A stretch of 64,000 nt of DNA from Paenibacillus antri (GCF_005765165.1 NZ_VCIW01000007.1:62001-126000); one strand, 5' to 3'; shown: positions 25,422 through 34,617, counted from the first letter of the stretch. The notes: generated from the sequence alone by a model not told the origin. A program made the numbers and translations.

Positions 25422-26979
25422 GGTCATGCTTATCGACGACGATGTACCCGTCGTTGAGTATTTACGCAAATTGGTACCTTGGGATGCGCTGGGATTGTCG
25501 GTTTGCGCGGAGGCGTATTCCGCGGCTGAGGCGCTTGAGCGATTCGAATCGGTCAAGCCCGACATCTTAGTAACCGATATCGGGCTTCCGGACGGCAATG
25601 GCATCGACTTAGCCCGCCGGTTCCGTGACGCCCGCCCTGCGCTGCGCGTCGTCTTCCTCACTTGTCACGAAGATTTTCAATATGTGAAGGAAGCGCTTCG
25701 TATCGATGCGGACGATTATGTCGTTAAGGATGAGTTGAATCCGGAAACTTTCGCGGATACGCTGCGGAAGGCGGCGTCCCGTCTTGCGCTCGAACAAGAA
25801 CAGCTGGAGCGCATCGCCTACAAGAGCGACTTGGAGCGAAACCGCGACGTTCTGCTCCGACAGTTCTTTACTGAACTCACCGGCACGGGGCAACCGTCGG
25901 CAATGCTGGAGCACGGAAGGCGGCTCGGGATCGGTTGGAGCGACTCGAATTTCGCCGTCGGTTGGTTCCATCTGGACGCCGGCGACCTGGCTGAAACGTA
26001 CGACCGTCAGCGCGTCGAATTAATTCGATACGCGGCTTACAATATCGCCGCGGAAGTGGCATCGGACATGCGCGTGACGGCGTTTCCTTTCATGGACCAT
26101 CGGTTATGGCTCATCGCTTGCGATGCGAGCGCCGACGACGCAACGGCCGAATTGCGCCGCTTCGCACCGCTATATCAAGCGAAACTGGCGGAGTTTCTTA
26201 AGGTTCGCAGCTATTATTTCGTCGAGGCGGAGTCCAGCGACTTGCCTGGTCTCGGCGCCTTACTTCACAGAGCGAGAGATCGGGCGGAGTTCGAATATTT
26301 CGTCGACGGCGCGAAGGGAAACATGGTCCGACAAGCGACGCAGGGCGCGGCCCGCGCGGGTTCGGAAGGGCTGACGGCGAAATGGACCGAGGCGTTGGCC
26401 GCCGGCGATCGTTCGTTATCCCACTTGTATTTCAGCAATATCGAACAGGCCATCCGAGAAACGGAAAGGGAAGCGAACGGCGCGAAGGAGAAAGTATTGC
26501 GTTGCTTACAGGAGGCCAGCGTTCGGTTGGGACGGTCGGTGCCTTCGGGTATTCACGAGGATATCGATCGATCGGTTCGCCTGGAAGAGGCTTTCCGAAT
26601 CGTGCGATGGTACGCGGACCGTCTGATTCAAGGGAATACGTCTTCCTCCGAGTCTTCGACGGATCCGGACCTCAAGGCGATTAACGCCTTTATATACGAA
26701 AACATGTTTCGGAACGTGACGTCGATCGACATTGCGAGGTACTTGCACCTGAATCCGAGTTACTTTTCGCGGTATTTCAAAAAGCTTACGGGTATGAACT
26801 TCACGGACCATGTGCACTTAATCAAGATGGAAGAAGCGAAGCGGCTGCTCGCGGTTGGCGAAACGGCGGAAAATACGGCGTATATGCTAGGGTACTCGGA
26901 TCGCGCTTACTTCTCTAAGGTATTTAAAAAATATACCGGCTTGAGTCCCAGCGAATACAAGCCGCGTCTACAAACTTGA
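25414..26979 (+). CDS. Response regulator, YesN type (receiver plus AraC HTH)
   Basis: 521 aa. Receiver domain 1-120 with acidic pocket (MLIDDD), phosphoacceptor Asp55 in ILVTDIGLPDG and conserved Lys in VVKDE. A long central region of unknown structure follows, then an AraC DNA-binding domain at about 420-521 (SIDIARYLHLNPSYFSRYFK, AYMLGYSDRAYFSKVFKKY, GLSPSEYK). ATG 25414 is placed 10 bp after GAGG; ATG 25405 is in frame but too close to it. Cognate to the overlapping kinase. The likely targets are the importer upstream and the GH43-GH95 genes downstream. Confidence 0.93.
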   Translation: MIKVMLIDDDVPVVEYLRKLVPWDALGLSVCAEAYSAAEALERFESVKPDILVTDIGLPDGNGIDLARRFRDARPALRVVFLTCHEDFQYVKEALRIDADDYVVKDELNPETFADTLRKAASRLALEQEQLERIAYKSDLERNRDVLLRQFFTELTGTGQPSAMLEHGRRLGIGWSDSNFAVGWFHLDAGDLAETYDRQRVELIRYAAYNIAAEVASDMRVTAFPFMDHRLWLIACDASADDATAELRRFAPLYQAKLAEFLKVRSYYFVEAESSDLPGLGALLHRARDRAEFEYFVDGAKGNMVRQATQGAARAGSEGLTAKWTEALAAGDRSLSHLYFSNIEQAIRETEREANGAKEKVLRCLQEASVRLGRSVPSGIHEDIDRSVRLEEAFRIVRWYADRLIQGNTSSSESSTDPDLKAINAFIYENMFRNVTSIDIARYLHLNPSYFSRYFKKLTGMNFTDHVHLIKMEEAKRLLAVGETAENTAYMLGYSDRAYFSKVFKKYTGLSPSEYKPRLQT

Positions 26980-26993
26980 GAGGAGCCTTATTC

Positions 26994-28547
26994 ATGACAT
27001 ACTTGTCCAAGACGCGGGTATCGGATCAGGGAGACGGAACGTTCGCCAATCCGATTCTGCACGCGGATTATTCCGATCCCGACGCCATTCGCGTCGGCGA
27101 AGACTTCTATATGACGGCTTCCAGTTTCGGACATATCCCGGGGTTGCCGATTTTGCATTCGAAGGATTTGATTAACTGGCGCTTGATCCATCACGCGATT
27201 CCGCATATGCCGTTGCCCGGTTACGATAAGCCTCAGCACGGGAACGGCGTCTGGGCGCCGAGTATTCGATTTCACGACGGGATGTTTTGGATTTTCTACG
27301 GGGACCCGGACGTAGGCATCTTCATGACGAAAGCGTCCGAGCCAGCCGGCGAATGGTCCGAAATTCATCTTGTACATGAGGGAAAAGGCTTAATCGACGC
27401 TTGCCCGTTCTGGGACGATGACGGTCAGGCGTACTTGGTGCATGCTTACGCGCATAGTCGGAGCGGGATCAAACATCGGCTTCGCGTGCGACGAATGTCC
27501 CCGGACGGTAGACGGCTTCTGGACGAAGGCGTCGTCGTGATCGACGATCCGGAGCGGCATCCGACAATCGAAGGACCGAAGATGTATAAACGCGGGGATT
27601 ATTATTATATTTTCGCCCCGGCGGGGGGCGTCGAAGAAGGATGGCAAACCGTGCTTCGTGCGCGCCATCCATTCGGTCCGTACGAAGACCGCATTGTACT
27701 GAAACAAGGGAACAGCCCTGTGAACGGCCCGCATCAAGGCGCTTGGATCGAGCTGGCGTCCGGAGAATCCTGGTTTATGCATTTCCAGCATAAGGATGCC
27801 TACGGGAGGATCGTCCACTTGCAACCGATGACCTGGATGGACGACGATTGGCCGTCGATGGGGGAAGACGCGGACGGAGACGGGATCGGTGAGCCGGTGC
27901 TCCGCGCGCCGAAGCCGAATGTCGGGAACCGATATCCGATCGAGACTCCCGCAACAGACGACGGTTTCGACCAAGAACGATTGGGGCTGCAGTGGCAATG
28001 GCAAGCGAACCCCGAGTCGGGATGGTACTCGCTCGCGGAACGAAGCGGATGGCTGCGGCTGTATAGCAGGCGGTCGCCCGAAAGCGCCTCGTCGCTGTAC
28101 CAAGCGCCGTACCTGTTGCTTCAGAAGTTCCCTGCTTTATCGTTCCAAGCCGGCGTTCGACTGGATGGCACAGGTCTTAGAGAAGGAGACTCCGCGGGTC
28201 TCATTGTGTTCGGGTACAGCTATGCCGCGCTGATCCTCGCGTTCAACGAGAATGGAAACGCGGAGCTCCGGTTGCTCGAGGGGGATACAGAGAAGCAAGC
28301 GATCGCGTGGAAGCTCGAAACCTCTGCACCCGAATTATCGCTGCGCGTTCTCGTCGAACCGGGCGCGATGTGCACATTTCAGTACAGCTTCGACGGAATG
28401 CATTATGAGTCGGTCGCCCGCCCTCCGTTCCAAGCGACCGTCAGTAAGTGGGTCGGCGCGAAAGTCGGTTTGTTTGCGCAAGCGGACCGCGAGGTCGGCG
28501 GGTACGCGGATTTCGACGACTTTACGGTTACTGATGTTCCGAGATAA
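26994..28547 (+). CDS. Glycoside hydrolase family 43 (beta-xylosidase/arabinofuranosidase type)
   Basis: 517 aa, no signal peptide. Five-bladed propeller at the N-terminus: NPILHADYSDPDAIRVGEDF carries the general-base Asp, DACPFWDDDG the pKa-modulating Asp, and TIEGPKMYKR the general-acid Glu. A C-terminal beta-sandwich of about 190 residues (from about 330) is typical of the larger GH43 subgroups. ATG 26994 has AGAGGAG upstream, 14 bp after the regulator. It likely trims xylose or arabinose from imported oligosaccharides. The exact specificity cannot be told from motifs. Confidence 0.88.
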   Translation: MTYLSKTRVSDQGDGTFANPILHADYSDPDAIRVGEDFYMTASSFGHIPGLPILHSKDLINWRLIHHAIPHMPLPGYDKPQHGNGVWAPSIRFHDGMFWIFYGDPDVGIFMTKASEPAGEWSEIHLVHEGKGLIDACPFWDDDGQAYLVHAYAHSRSGIKHRLRVRRMSPDGRRLLDEGVVVIDDPERHPTIEGPKMYKRGDYYYIFAPAGGVEEGWQTVLRARHPFGPYEDRIVLKQGNSPVNGPHQGAWIELASGESWFMHFQHKDAYGRIVHLQPMTWMDDDWPSMGEDADGDGIGEPVLRAPKPNVGNRYPIETPATDDGFDQERLGLQWQWQANPESGWYSLAERSGWLRLYSRRSPESASSLYQAPYLLLQKFPALSFQAGVRLDGTGLREGDSAGLIVFGYSYAALILAFNENGNAELRLLEGDTEKQAIAWKLETSAPELSLRVLVEPGAMCTFQYSFDGMHYESVARPPFQATVSKWVGAKVGLFAQADREVGGYADFDDFTVTDVPR

Positions 28548-28567
28548 CTGCTTGCAGGGGAGGAATC

Positions 28568-30844
28568 ATGTTGAGCGCGAACGACGATCGGAAGCTTTGG
28601 TACCGCAAGCCTGCGTCGGAATGGAACGAGGCGTTGCCTCTGGGCAACGGGAAGCTCGGGGCGATGGTGTTCGGGAAGGTTCGCAGCGAAATCATTTCGT
28701 TGAACGAGGACTCCTTATGGTACGGCGGACCGCGTGACCGGCACAACCCGGACGCAGCGGCTTACCTGCCGCGGATCCGCGAGCTCGTCTTTGCCGGCCG
28801 TCCGAAGGAAGCCGAACGCCTAGCCGCATTGGCGCTTACGGGGTTGCCGGAGACACAGCGACATTACGTGCCGCTGGGAGATGTCTTGCTGACATTCCCG
28901 AACGCCAAAGAGGAGGACGCGGTAGAATACGTTCGGGATTTGAATCTATCGGAAGCTATCGCACGGGTCCGGTATCGGATCGGCGACGTAGAGTATACTC
29001 GAGAATTACTCGCCAGTCATCCGGACAATGTCCTCGCCATTCGATTAGCCGCGAGTGTACCCGGGGCGCTCGACGTAACGGCGCGGCTCGGTCGGGCGAA
29101 ATGGAGATACGCCGAACGGATCGACCGAATCGGAGTCAACATGTTGTCGATGCGAGGGAACGGCGGCGGGGAAGGCGGCGTGGACTTCCGAGCCGTCCTT
29201 CGTTGCGAAACGGTAGGCGGCACGGTGCAATCGATCGGCGAACATCTCGTCGTCGAAGGCGCGGAAGAAGTCGTCTTTTACCTCGCGGCCGCGACGACGT
29301 TCCGACACGCCGATCCCGAAGCTTATTGCTTAGAGCGCGTAGATGCGGCCGCTTCCAAAGGGTATTCGGCGGTGCGCGAAGACCACATTGCGGACTACGC
29401 GCGGTTGTTCGGACGGGTTCGATTTTCGTTGGGCGGAGACGCGGAGCCGGCACACCTCGACACGGCCGAACGATTGGAGCGCGTGAAATCAGGGGAGCGG
29501 GATCACGGCCTGACGGCGCTCTACTTCCATTATGGGCGCTACTTGCTGATCTCCTCAAGCCGTCCCGGATCATTGCCCGCAAACCTTCAAGGGATTTGGA
29601 ACAAGGACTTCCTTCCAAGCTGGGATAGTAAATTCACCATCAACATTAATCTGCAGATGAATTATTGGCTTGCGGAATCTTGTAATTTGTCGGAGCTGCA
29701 CGAACCTCTTTTCGAACTGATCGAGCGTCTGAACCTTTCGGGGAAACGAACGGCCGCCGTCATGTACGGGTGCCGGGGTTCAGCGGCGCATCACAATACA
29801 GATATTTGGGCGGATAGCGCTCCTCAGGATACCTGGATCCCGGCAACGTATTGGCCGCTCGGGCTGGTATGGTTATCGCTCCATCTGTGGGAGCGCTACC
29901 GTTATACAGGAGATTTGGAGTTCCTGGCAAAGCATTACGATATATTGAAAGAGTCGTCGTTATTCGCATTGGATTTCCTTGTCGAGAGTCCGGAAGGGGA
30001 GTTGGTCACCTGTCCTTCCGTCTCGCCGGAAAACACTTATCTGCTGGATAACGGGGATCCGGCGGTGTTTACTTACGGAGCCACTATGGACAATCAGCTG
30101 TTGAGAGCGTTGTTCGGGGCATGCATCGAGGCATCGTCGTTGTTGCATGTCGACGAAGCTTTCAGAGGAGAACTGTCGGAGGCGGCTAGCCGGCTTCCGC
30201 GGACGAGGGTCGGGAAGCACGGGCAGATTCAGGAATGGATTCATGATTACGATGAAGAGGAGCCTGGACATCGCCACATCTCCCACCTGTTCGGACTGCA
30301 TCCGGGCAACGAGATCAGCGTCGGCGGAACGCCGGAGTTGGCCGAAGCCGCGCGAGTTACGCTGGAACGAAGATTGGCGAACGGCGGCGGACACACCGGT
30401 TGGAGCCGCGCCTGGATTATTAACTTCTGGGCGAGACTAGAGAACGGGAAGCAGGCGGGAGAGCATCTTCAGGCTTTATTAGCCAAATCCACCTTGCCGA
30501 ACTTGCTGGATCACCATCCCCCGTTCCAAATCGACGGCAATTTCGGCGGCACTGCCGGAATCGCGGAGATGTTGCTGCAAAGTCAGAACGATGAACTGCA
30601 TCTGTTGCCGGCATTGCCTCCGGAATGGACGGAAGGGGAAGCTTACGGGCTGCGCGCGCGGGGGGGCTTTACGGTCAGTTTGACTTGGGTCCGAGGGGAG
30701 CTTGAAGAGGCCCGGATTAACGCGGGGCTGTCCCGTATTTGCAGGGTTCGAATCGGCAATTCGAAGCCGTTGGAGTTTGCGGTTACCGCCGGAAGAACGT
30801 ACGCTCTGCGGGAGGGTAAGTTTATTGAGACGAATCCGTATTAG
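28568..30844 (+). CDS. Alpha-L-fucosidase, glycoside hydrolase family 95
   Basis: 758 aa, cytoplasmic. The N-terminal domain opens with LWYRKPASEWNEALPLGNG and LNEDSLWYGGPRDR. The catalytic (alpha/alpha)6 barrel shows NLQGIWNKDFLPSWDSKFT followed by the N-x-N motif at Asn359-Asn361 (TININLQMNYW), which activates water in inverting 1,2-alpha-L-fucosidases; later come GHRHISHLFGLHPG and the NGGGHTGWSRAWIINFWARL region. Some GH95 members act on alpha-L-galactosides instead. It starts 20 bp after GH43 and closes the operon. With the GH29 gene at 10.7 kb this makes two unrelated fucosidase families within 20 kb. Confidence 0.92.
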   Translation: MLSANDDRKLWYRKPASEWNEALPLGNGKLGAMVFGKVRSEIISLNEDSLWYGGPRDRHNPDAAAYLPRIRELVFAGRPKEAERLAALALTGLPETQRHYVPLGDVLLTFPNAKEEDAVEYVRDLNLSEAIARVRYRIGDVEYTRELLASHPDNVLAIRLAASVPGALDVTARLGRAKWRYAERIDRIGVNMLSMRGNGGGEGGVDFRAVLRCETVGGTVQSIGEHLVVEGAEEVVFYLAAATTFRHADPEAYCLERVDAAASKGYSAVREDHIADYARLFGRVRFSLGGDAEPAHLDTAERLERVKSGERDHGLTALYFHYGRYLLISSSRPGSLPANLQGIWNKDFLPSWDSKFTININLQMNYWLAESCNLSELHEPLFELIERLNLSGKRTAAVMYGCRGSAAHHNTDIWADSAPQDTWIPATYWPLGLVWLSLHLWERYRYTGDLEFLAKHYDILKESSLFALDFLVESPEGELVTCPSVSPENTYLLDNGDPAVFTYGATMDNQLLRALFGACIEASSLLHVDEAFRGELSEAASRLPRTRVGKHGQIQEWIHDYDEEEPGHRHISHLFGLHPGNEISVGGTPELAEAARVTLERRLANGGGHTGWSRAWIINFWARLENGKQAGEHLQALLAKSTLPNLLDHHPPFQIDGNFGGTAGIAEMLLQSQNDELHLLPALPPEWTEGEAYGLRARGGFTVSLTWVRGELEEARINAGLSRICRVRIGNSKPLEFAVTAGRTYALREGKFIETNPY

Positions 30845-30875
30845 AACCAATCAAGCAATTGCGCCGATGCGATGA

Positions 30876-31028
30876 CGGTATGCCGCAGCGCTTCGCTGCA
30901 GCGGAGCTGACGCTTGGGCGGCTTACGCGTTGTCCCGCGCGGTTAAGGTGCCGCCGGAAGGGGATATATTCCCATCGGAAGCGCGGATGTTCCAGCATAT
31001 GGGCAGATGCAAGGTCGTACGGATATAG
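30876..31028 (+). pseudogene. Possible C-terminal gene remnant, unidentified
   Basis: A 50-codon open stretch without a start codon reads as protein-like sequence ending in VPPEGDIFPSEARMF and QHMGRCKVVRI, then stops. Codon use resembles the neighbours. It may be the tail of a deleted gene; I do not recognise the family. Confidence 0.25.
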
Positions 31029-31110
31029 GCGATTTCCGAACCTCTTGACTCCATACGACAAAAAAAGCCTGTAGCCCTTGCTCCTTTCGGAGCTTTGTCT
31101 ACAAACTGAA

Positions 31111-31137
31111 AGTCCTTGACACTCAAGGGCTTTTTTT
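31111..31137 (+). terminator. Rho-independent terminator
   Basis: Stem AGTCCTTGA / TCAAGGGCT (one wobble) with a 3-base loop and seven T. Closely related to the terminator at 52030-52055. Confidence 0.85.
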
Positions 31138-31231
31138 GGTTGGGCAGCACAAGTTTGCCGTTGCGTTTTGGAAGCATAAGCATGCCAAAAAGTATTCTGT
31201 GATAACAGCCCCTGAGCGGCTTGTAAGTTAA

Positions 31232-31244
31232 AAAGTAGTACTTT
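31232..31244 (+). promoter_or_regulatory. Palindromic operator candidate before the Old Yellow Enzyme gene
   Basis: AAAGTA-G-TACTTT is a perfect odd-centred palindrome, and a further AAAGTA half-site lies at 31250-31255, next to a TATGGT box at 31254. Such TAGTAC-type palindromes recall the binding sites of redox-sensing HxlR/MarR regulators (YodB, CatR) that control oxidoreductase genes. The regulator is not in the window; the assignment is inference. Confidence 0.4.
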
Positions 31245-31352
31245 CGGAAAAAGTATGGTAAAGTGAATTTAAAATCTGTAACAATTTATATGACAGTTAG
31301 AGTGGCGAGGCTTCTGAGATCAGAATTTATTCGCAATGGAGGTAATGCTGAA

Positions 31353-32474
31353 ATGAATAATCAAAAACCTGCCTACAAGCTAGGACCTTTATTTGAGTCC
31401 TTCAAGCTTGGAACTTTGAACCTAAAGAACCGGGTCGTCATGGCTCCAATGACGAGAGCCTTCTCTCCCGGAGGAGTGCCGGGGCCTGATGTGGCCGCTT
31501 ATTACCGTCGCCGCGCTGAGAACGGTGTCGGGCTCATTATTACGGAGGGTACTCTGATCAACGATCCGGCTGCCACCAATAATCCGAATATTCCGAATTT
31601 CCATGGGGAAGAAGCGCTGAACGGTTGGGCTCGCGTCGTCGCAGAAGTACATGAAGCCGGCGGGGTAATTATGCCGCAGCTGTGGCATATCGGCACGGAC
31701 CGTAAGGTAGGAGCCGTTCCGAACCCGGAGGAACGGCCGATCGGACCTTCAGGTTTGGATCTCGCGACCGGGGAAAAAGTCAATGAGCCGATGAGCCGGG
31801 AACGGATCGATTCCGTTATTGCCGCATACGCGCAAGCCGCGGCGGATGCCAAACGGATCGGCTTCGACGGGATTGAGCTTCATGGCGCTCACGGTTATTT
31901 GATCGATCAGTTTTTCTGGGAGAGAACGAACCGGCGCACCGATAGCTACGGCGGAGACCTTGTGAAAAGAACCCGATTCGCGGCTGAAATTATTGCGGCT
32001 TGCCGTCGCGCCGTAGGACCCGATTTCCCTATCTTACTGCGGATATCGCAATGGAAATCAAGTGATTACGAGGCGAAATTGGCAGCCAATCCGGATGAAT
32101 TGGCCAATTTCCTTGCGCCGCTTGTAGAAGCGGGCGTAGATGCATTTCACTGCTCGACCCGCCGCTTCTGGGAACCGGAGTTCGCCGGTTCCGATCTAAA
32201 CTTCGCAGGCTGGGTTAAAAAATTAACCGGTAAACCTACGATCACCGTAGGCTCCGTAGGTCTGGATAACGAGTTTATTTCTTCGTTCCGAGGGGAAAAC
32301 GCAGGTACGGCGAACGTGGATACCTTGATCCACAAGCTCAACGATCGAGAGTTCGATCTGGTTGCAGTCGGCCGTGCGCTGCTGGTTGACCCGGCATGGG
32401 CGGCTAAGGTACGAGACGGCCGTCTTGACGAACTGAAGCCTTTCACCCCTGAAGCGCTGAGTTCGCTATCTTGA
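31353..32474 (+). CDS. NADH:flavin oxidoreductase, Old Yellow Enzyme family
   Basis: 373 aa FMN-dependent TIM-barrel reductase of activated alkenes, quinones or nitro compounds. Signatures: LKNRVVMAPMTRAFS near the N-terminus, QLWHIGTDRK, ELHGAHGYLIDQFFWERTNRR with the substrate-binding His pair, and the FMN-phosphate segment VGRALLVDPAWAAKV. ATG 31353 has GGAGGT 9 bp upstream; in-frame codons from 31263 lack a ribosome site. It is monocistronic between two terminators and lower in GC than its neighbours. A detoxification role is likely rather than sugar metabolism. Confidence 0.92.
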   Translation: MNNQKPAYKLGPLFESFKLGTLNLKNRVVMAPMTRAFSPGGVPGPDVAAYYRRRAENGVGLIITEGTLINDPAATNNPNIPNFHGEEALNGWARVVAEVHEAGGVIMPQLWHIGTDRKVGAVPNPEERPIGPSGLDLATGEKVNEPMSRERIDSVIAAYAQAAADAKRIGFDGIELHGAHGYLIDQFFWERTNRRTDSYGGDLVKRTRFAAEIIAACRRAVGPDFPILLRISQWKSSDYEAKLAANPDELANFLAPLVEAGVDAFHCSTRRFWEPEFAGSDLNFAGWVKKLTGKPTITVGSVGLDNEFISSFRGENAGTANVDTLIHKLNDREFDLVAVGRALLVDPAWAAKVRDGRLDELKPFTPEALSSLS

Positions 32475-32499
32475 TTTCATTGTCTTCGCGACCTGCTGG

Positions 32500-32532
32500 A
32501 CAGCGATGGAACCATTCCATCGCTGTTTTTTT
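32500..32532 (+). terminator. Rho-independent terminator after the Old Yellow Enzyme gene
   Basis: Stem ACAGCGATGGA / TCCATCGCTGT with a 5-base loop, then eight T. Starts 25 bp after the stop codon. Confidence 0.92.
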
Positions 32533-32597
32533 ATACCGTGGAACCGTGTCATTGCATCCTTAACCGATTTTATGAAGTTTTGGACCTCTTTAATTTA

Positions 32598-32617
32598 CTA
32601 TACAAATGAACTAGAAA
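32598..32617 (+). promoter_or_regulatory. 20-bp element shared with the region before the binding-protein gene, copy 1
   Basis: CTATA-nn-AATGAACTAGAAA occurs here, 81 bp before the permease start, and again at 34583-34602, 92 bp before the lipoprotein start. The copies match at 18 of 20 positions. It is probably the binding site of the regulator of this importer, the YesN-type protein at 36.3 kb being the nearest candidate. Confidence 0.5.
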
Positions 32618-32697
32618 TCGAAATGCTCTCGCTACCGCAAACCATCGGGAGACTCCATAATGATAGCTACCAGCTACAGTTACAGGAGGTCAGACCG

Positions 32698-33675
32698 ATG
32701 CAAGCCAAACCGATACAATCCCCGGGCAGTGCGGCGGCGGCGCGTCCGAAGCCGAAGCGCGAGTTGCTCGCCTACTTGAAAACCAATTACGACATGTACC
32801 TGCTGCTCATTCCCGGATTGCTGTTCGCGCTCGTCTTTAACTACCTTCCGATGTACGGGATTACCTTGGCGTTCAAGGATTTCAACATGTTCGCCGGAAA
32901 CAACCCGTTTACGTCCTTGCTGGCGAGTCCTTGGGTAGGTCTGGAGCATTTCGAAAATGTATTCGGCCGCGCCGATTTTAAGCAGGCGCTCGCCAATACG
33001 CTCCTGATCAGCGTATATAAGCTGGTGTTTCTGTTCCCGCTGCCGATCCTGTTGGCGATTCTGCTGAACGAGCTTCGCGTCGCGTGGTTCAAGAAGGTGC
33101 TCCAAACCGTGCTGTACCTGCCGCACTTCTTGTCGTGGGCGGTCGTGAGCGGCATCTTCGTCACGCTGCTCGGTTCGACGGGCATCGTCAACCAGTTCCT
33201 GGACGCGGCGACGGGACATACGATCAGCTTCTTGATGGACAAGTCGATCTTCCGCAGCGTGCTTGTAGCGACGGACGGCTGGAAAGATATCGGCTGGAGC
33301 TCCATCATCTATCTCGCCGCGATCACGGGCATCGATCAGGAGCAATACGAGGCGGCCACGGTAGACGGCGCAAGCAAGCTGCAGAAGATCGTATACATCA
33401 CCCTTCCCGGTATCGCGCCGACGATCCTGCTGCTGCTCATCCTGAAGGTCGGTCACATTCTGGACGCGGGTTTCGAGCAGATCTTCATTATGTACAATCC
33501 GACGGTGTACGAGGTCGCGGACATTATCGGCACGTACGTCTATCGAATGGGCCTCGGGCAGATGAACTTTAGTCTCGGCACGGCGGTCGGCCTGTTCAAT
33601 TCCGTCGTAGCGTTCGTGCTCATCGTGTCGGCGAACAGCCTCGCGAAGCGATTTATGAAGAAGAGCATCTGGTAA
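32698..33675 (+). CDS. ABC transporter permease, LplB-type
   Basis: 325 aa. Basic, Pro/Ala-rich N-terminus, then YLLLIPGLLFALVFNYLPMY, six membrane segments, and the EAA loop YEAATVDGASKLQKIVYI. ATG 32698 is 5 bp after CAGGAGGTC; longer in-frame extensions back to 32506 cross the terminator and are rejected. First gene of the fourth importer; no ATPase gene is present. Confidence 0.92.
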   Translation: MQAKPIQSPGSAAAARPKPKRELLAYLKTNYDMYLLLIPGLLFALVFNYLPMYGITLAFKDFNMFAGNNPFTSLLASPWVGLEHFENVFGRADFKQALANTLLISVYKLVFLFPLPILLAILLNELRVAWFKKVLQTVLYLPHFLSWAVVSGIFVTLLGSTGIVNQFLDAATGHTISFLMDKSIFRSVLVATDGWKDIGWSSIIYLAAITGIDQEQYEAATVDGASKLQKIVYITLPGIAPTILLLLILKVGHILDAGFEQIFIMYNPTVYEVADIIGTYVYRMGLGQMNFSLGTAVGLFNSVVAFVLIVSANSLAKRFMKKSIW

Positions 33676-33683
33676 AGGAGCGC

Positions 33684-34565
33684 ATGCGGACGATGCGGAC
33701 GACTCGAGGAGAACAAGTATTTAACGTTGTGAATATTGTCGTGTTGTTTATACTGGGATTGACGACGTTGCTGCCCTTCCTCCACGTGCTGGCGAAGTCG
33801 CTCAGCAGCCAGGTGGCGATCAGCCTCGGTCAGGTGACGTTCCTCCCGGTGGACTTCCAAATCGGGACGTTCCAATACGTGCTCGAACAAGAGCAGTTTG
33901 TCGGTTCCTTCCGGAACTCGGTGATCGTGACGCTCGTCGGGACGGTGCTGGCGCTGACGATGACAGTTATGATCGCGTATCCGCTGTCGAAGCCGAAACT
34001 GAAGGGCAGGAAGTTTTTCATGCTGGTCTTCGTCTTCGTGATGCTGTTCAGCGGCGGCATGGTGCCGAACTATTTGCTCTACAAGACGTTCGGTCTCGTG
34101 AACACGCTGTGGGCGCTCATCGTGCCAGGCATGCTGTCTGTCTTCAATATATTGCTAGTGAAGACGTTCTTCGAGGAGCTGCCGGAGAGCGTGGAGGAAT
34201 CCGCGCGGATCGACGGCGCCAACAACTTTACGATCCTGTTCCGGATCGTGCTGCCGATGGCGCTGCCCGTTATGGCGGCGGTCGGACTGTTTTTCGCGGT
34301 CGCTTATTGGAACAATTATTTCTCTGCGGTGCTGTATATTACGAAGCCGGATCTGAAGCCGCTGCAGATGTATTTGTACGAGCTGATCAGCCAGACGACG
34401 CCGGAGATGGGGATGGAGCTCGACGCGGACCGGATGATGAACGTCGACCCGGAATCGATTCGGGCGGCTACGATCATGCTGTCGACGCTGCCGATCTTGT
34501 GCCTGTATCCGTTCTTGCAGAAGTATTTCGTGAAAGGGATTACGATCGGCTCGGTGAAGGGATAA
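33684..34565 (+). CDS. ABC transporter permease, YtcP/LplC-type
   Basis: 293 aa, partner of the LplB-type subunit. Six hydrophobic segments, an EAA-like loop (VEESARIDGANNFTILFRIV) and C-terminus YFVKGITIGSVKG. ATG 33684 with AAAGGAG immediately upstream, 8 bp after the previous stop. An internal loop (MGMELDADRMMNVDPESI) is characteristic of this subgroup. Confidence 0.92.
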   Translation: MRTMRTTRGEQVFNVVNIVVLFILGLTTLLPFLHVLAKSLSSQVAISLGQVTFLPVDFQIGTFQYVLEQEQFVGSFRNSVIVTLVGTVLALTMTVMIAYPLSKPKLKGRKFFMLVFVFVMLFSGGMVPNYLLYKTFGLVNTLWALIVPGMLSVFNILLVKTFFEELPESVEESARIDGANNFTILFRIVLPMALPVMAAVGLFFAVAYWNNYFSAVLYITKPDLKPLQMYLYELISQTTPEMGMELDADRMMNVDPESIRAATIMLSTLPILCLYPFLQKYFVKGITIGSVKG

Positions 34566-34582
34566 TCGTCGAAATCCAATCT

Positions 34583-34602
34583 CTATAGGAATGAACTAGA
34601 AA
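34583..34602 (+). promoter_or_regulatory. 20-bp shared element, copy 2
   Basis: Second copy of CTATA-nn-AATGAACTAGAAA, immediately followed by a further ACTAGAAAG, so the distal half-site ACTAGAAA is present twice in tandem. It lies just upstream of the promoter at 34618-34646. Confidence 0.5.
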
Positions 34603-34617
34603 CTAGAAAGACGTCGC

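Larger units (their letters stand above)
30845..31352. other. 508-bp intergenic region
   Basis: Holds a possible coding remnant (30876-31028), a terminator (31111-31137) and, in its AT-richer right part, the presumed promoter and operator of the Old Yellow Enzyme gene. GC content falls clearly around 31140, which suggests that the oxidoreductase segment was acquired separately from the glycosidase operon. Confidence 0.6.

Noticed and set aside
30923-31183. 86-codon - frame before the Old Yellow Enzyme
   Set aside because: It runs through the terminator hairpin and has no recognisable motif; the remnant on + is the better reading.
31263-31352. Longer N-terminus for the Old Yellow Enzyme
   Set aside because: No ribosome site and no similarity; ATG 31353 has GGAGGT at ideal distance.
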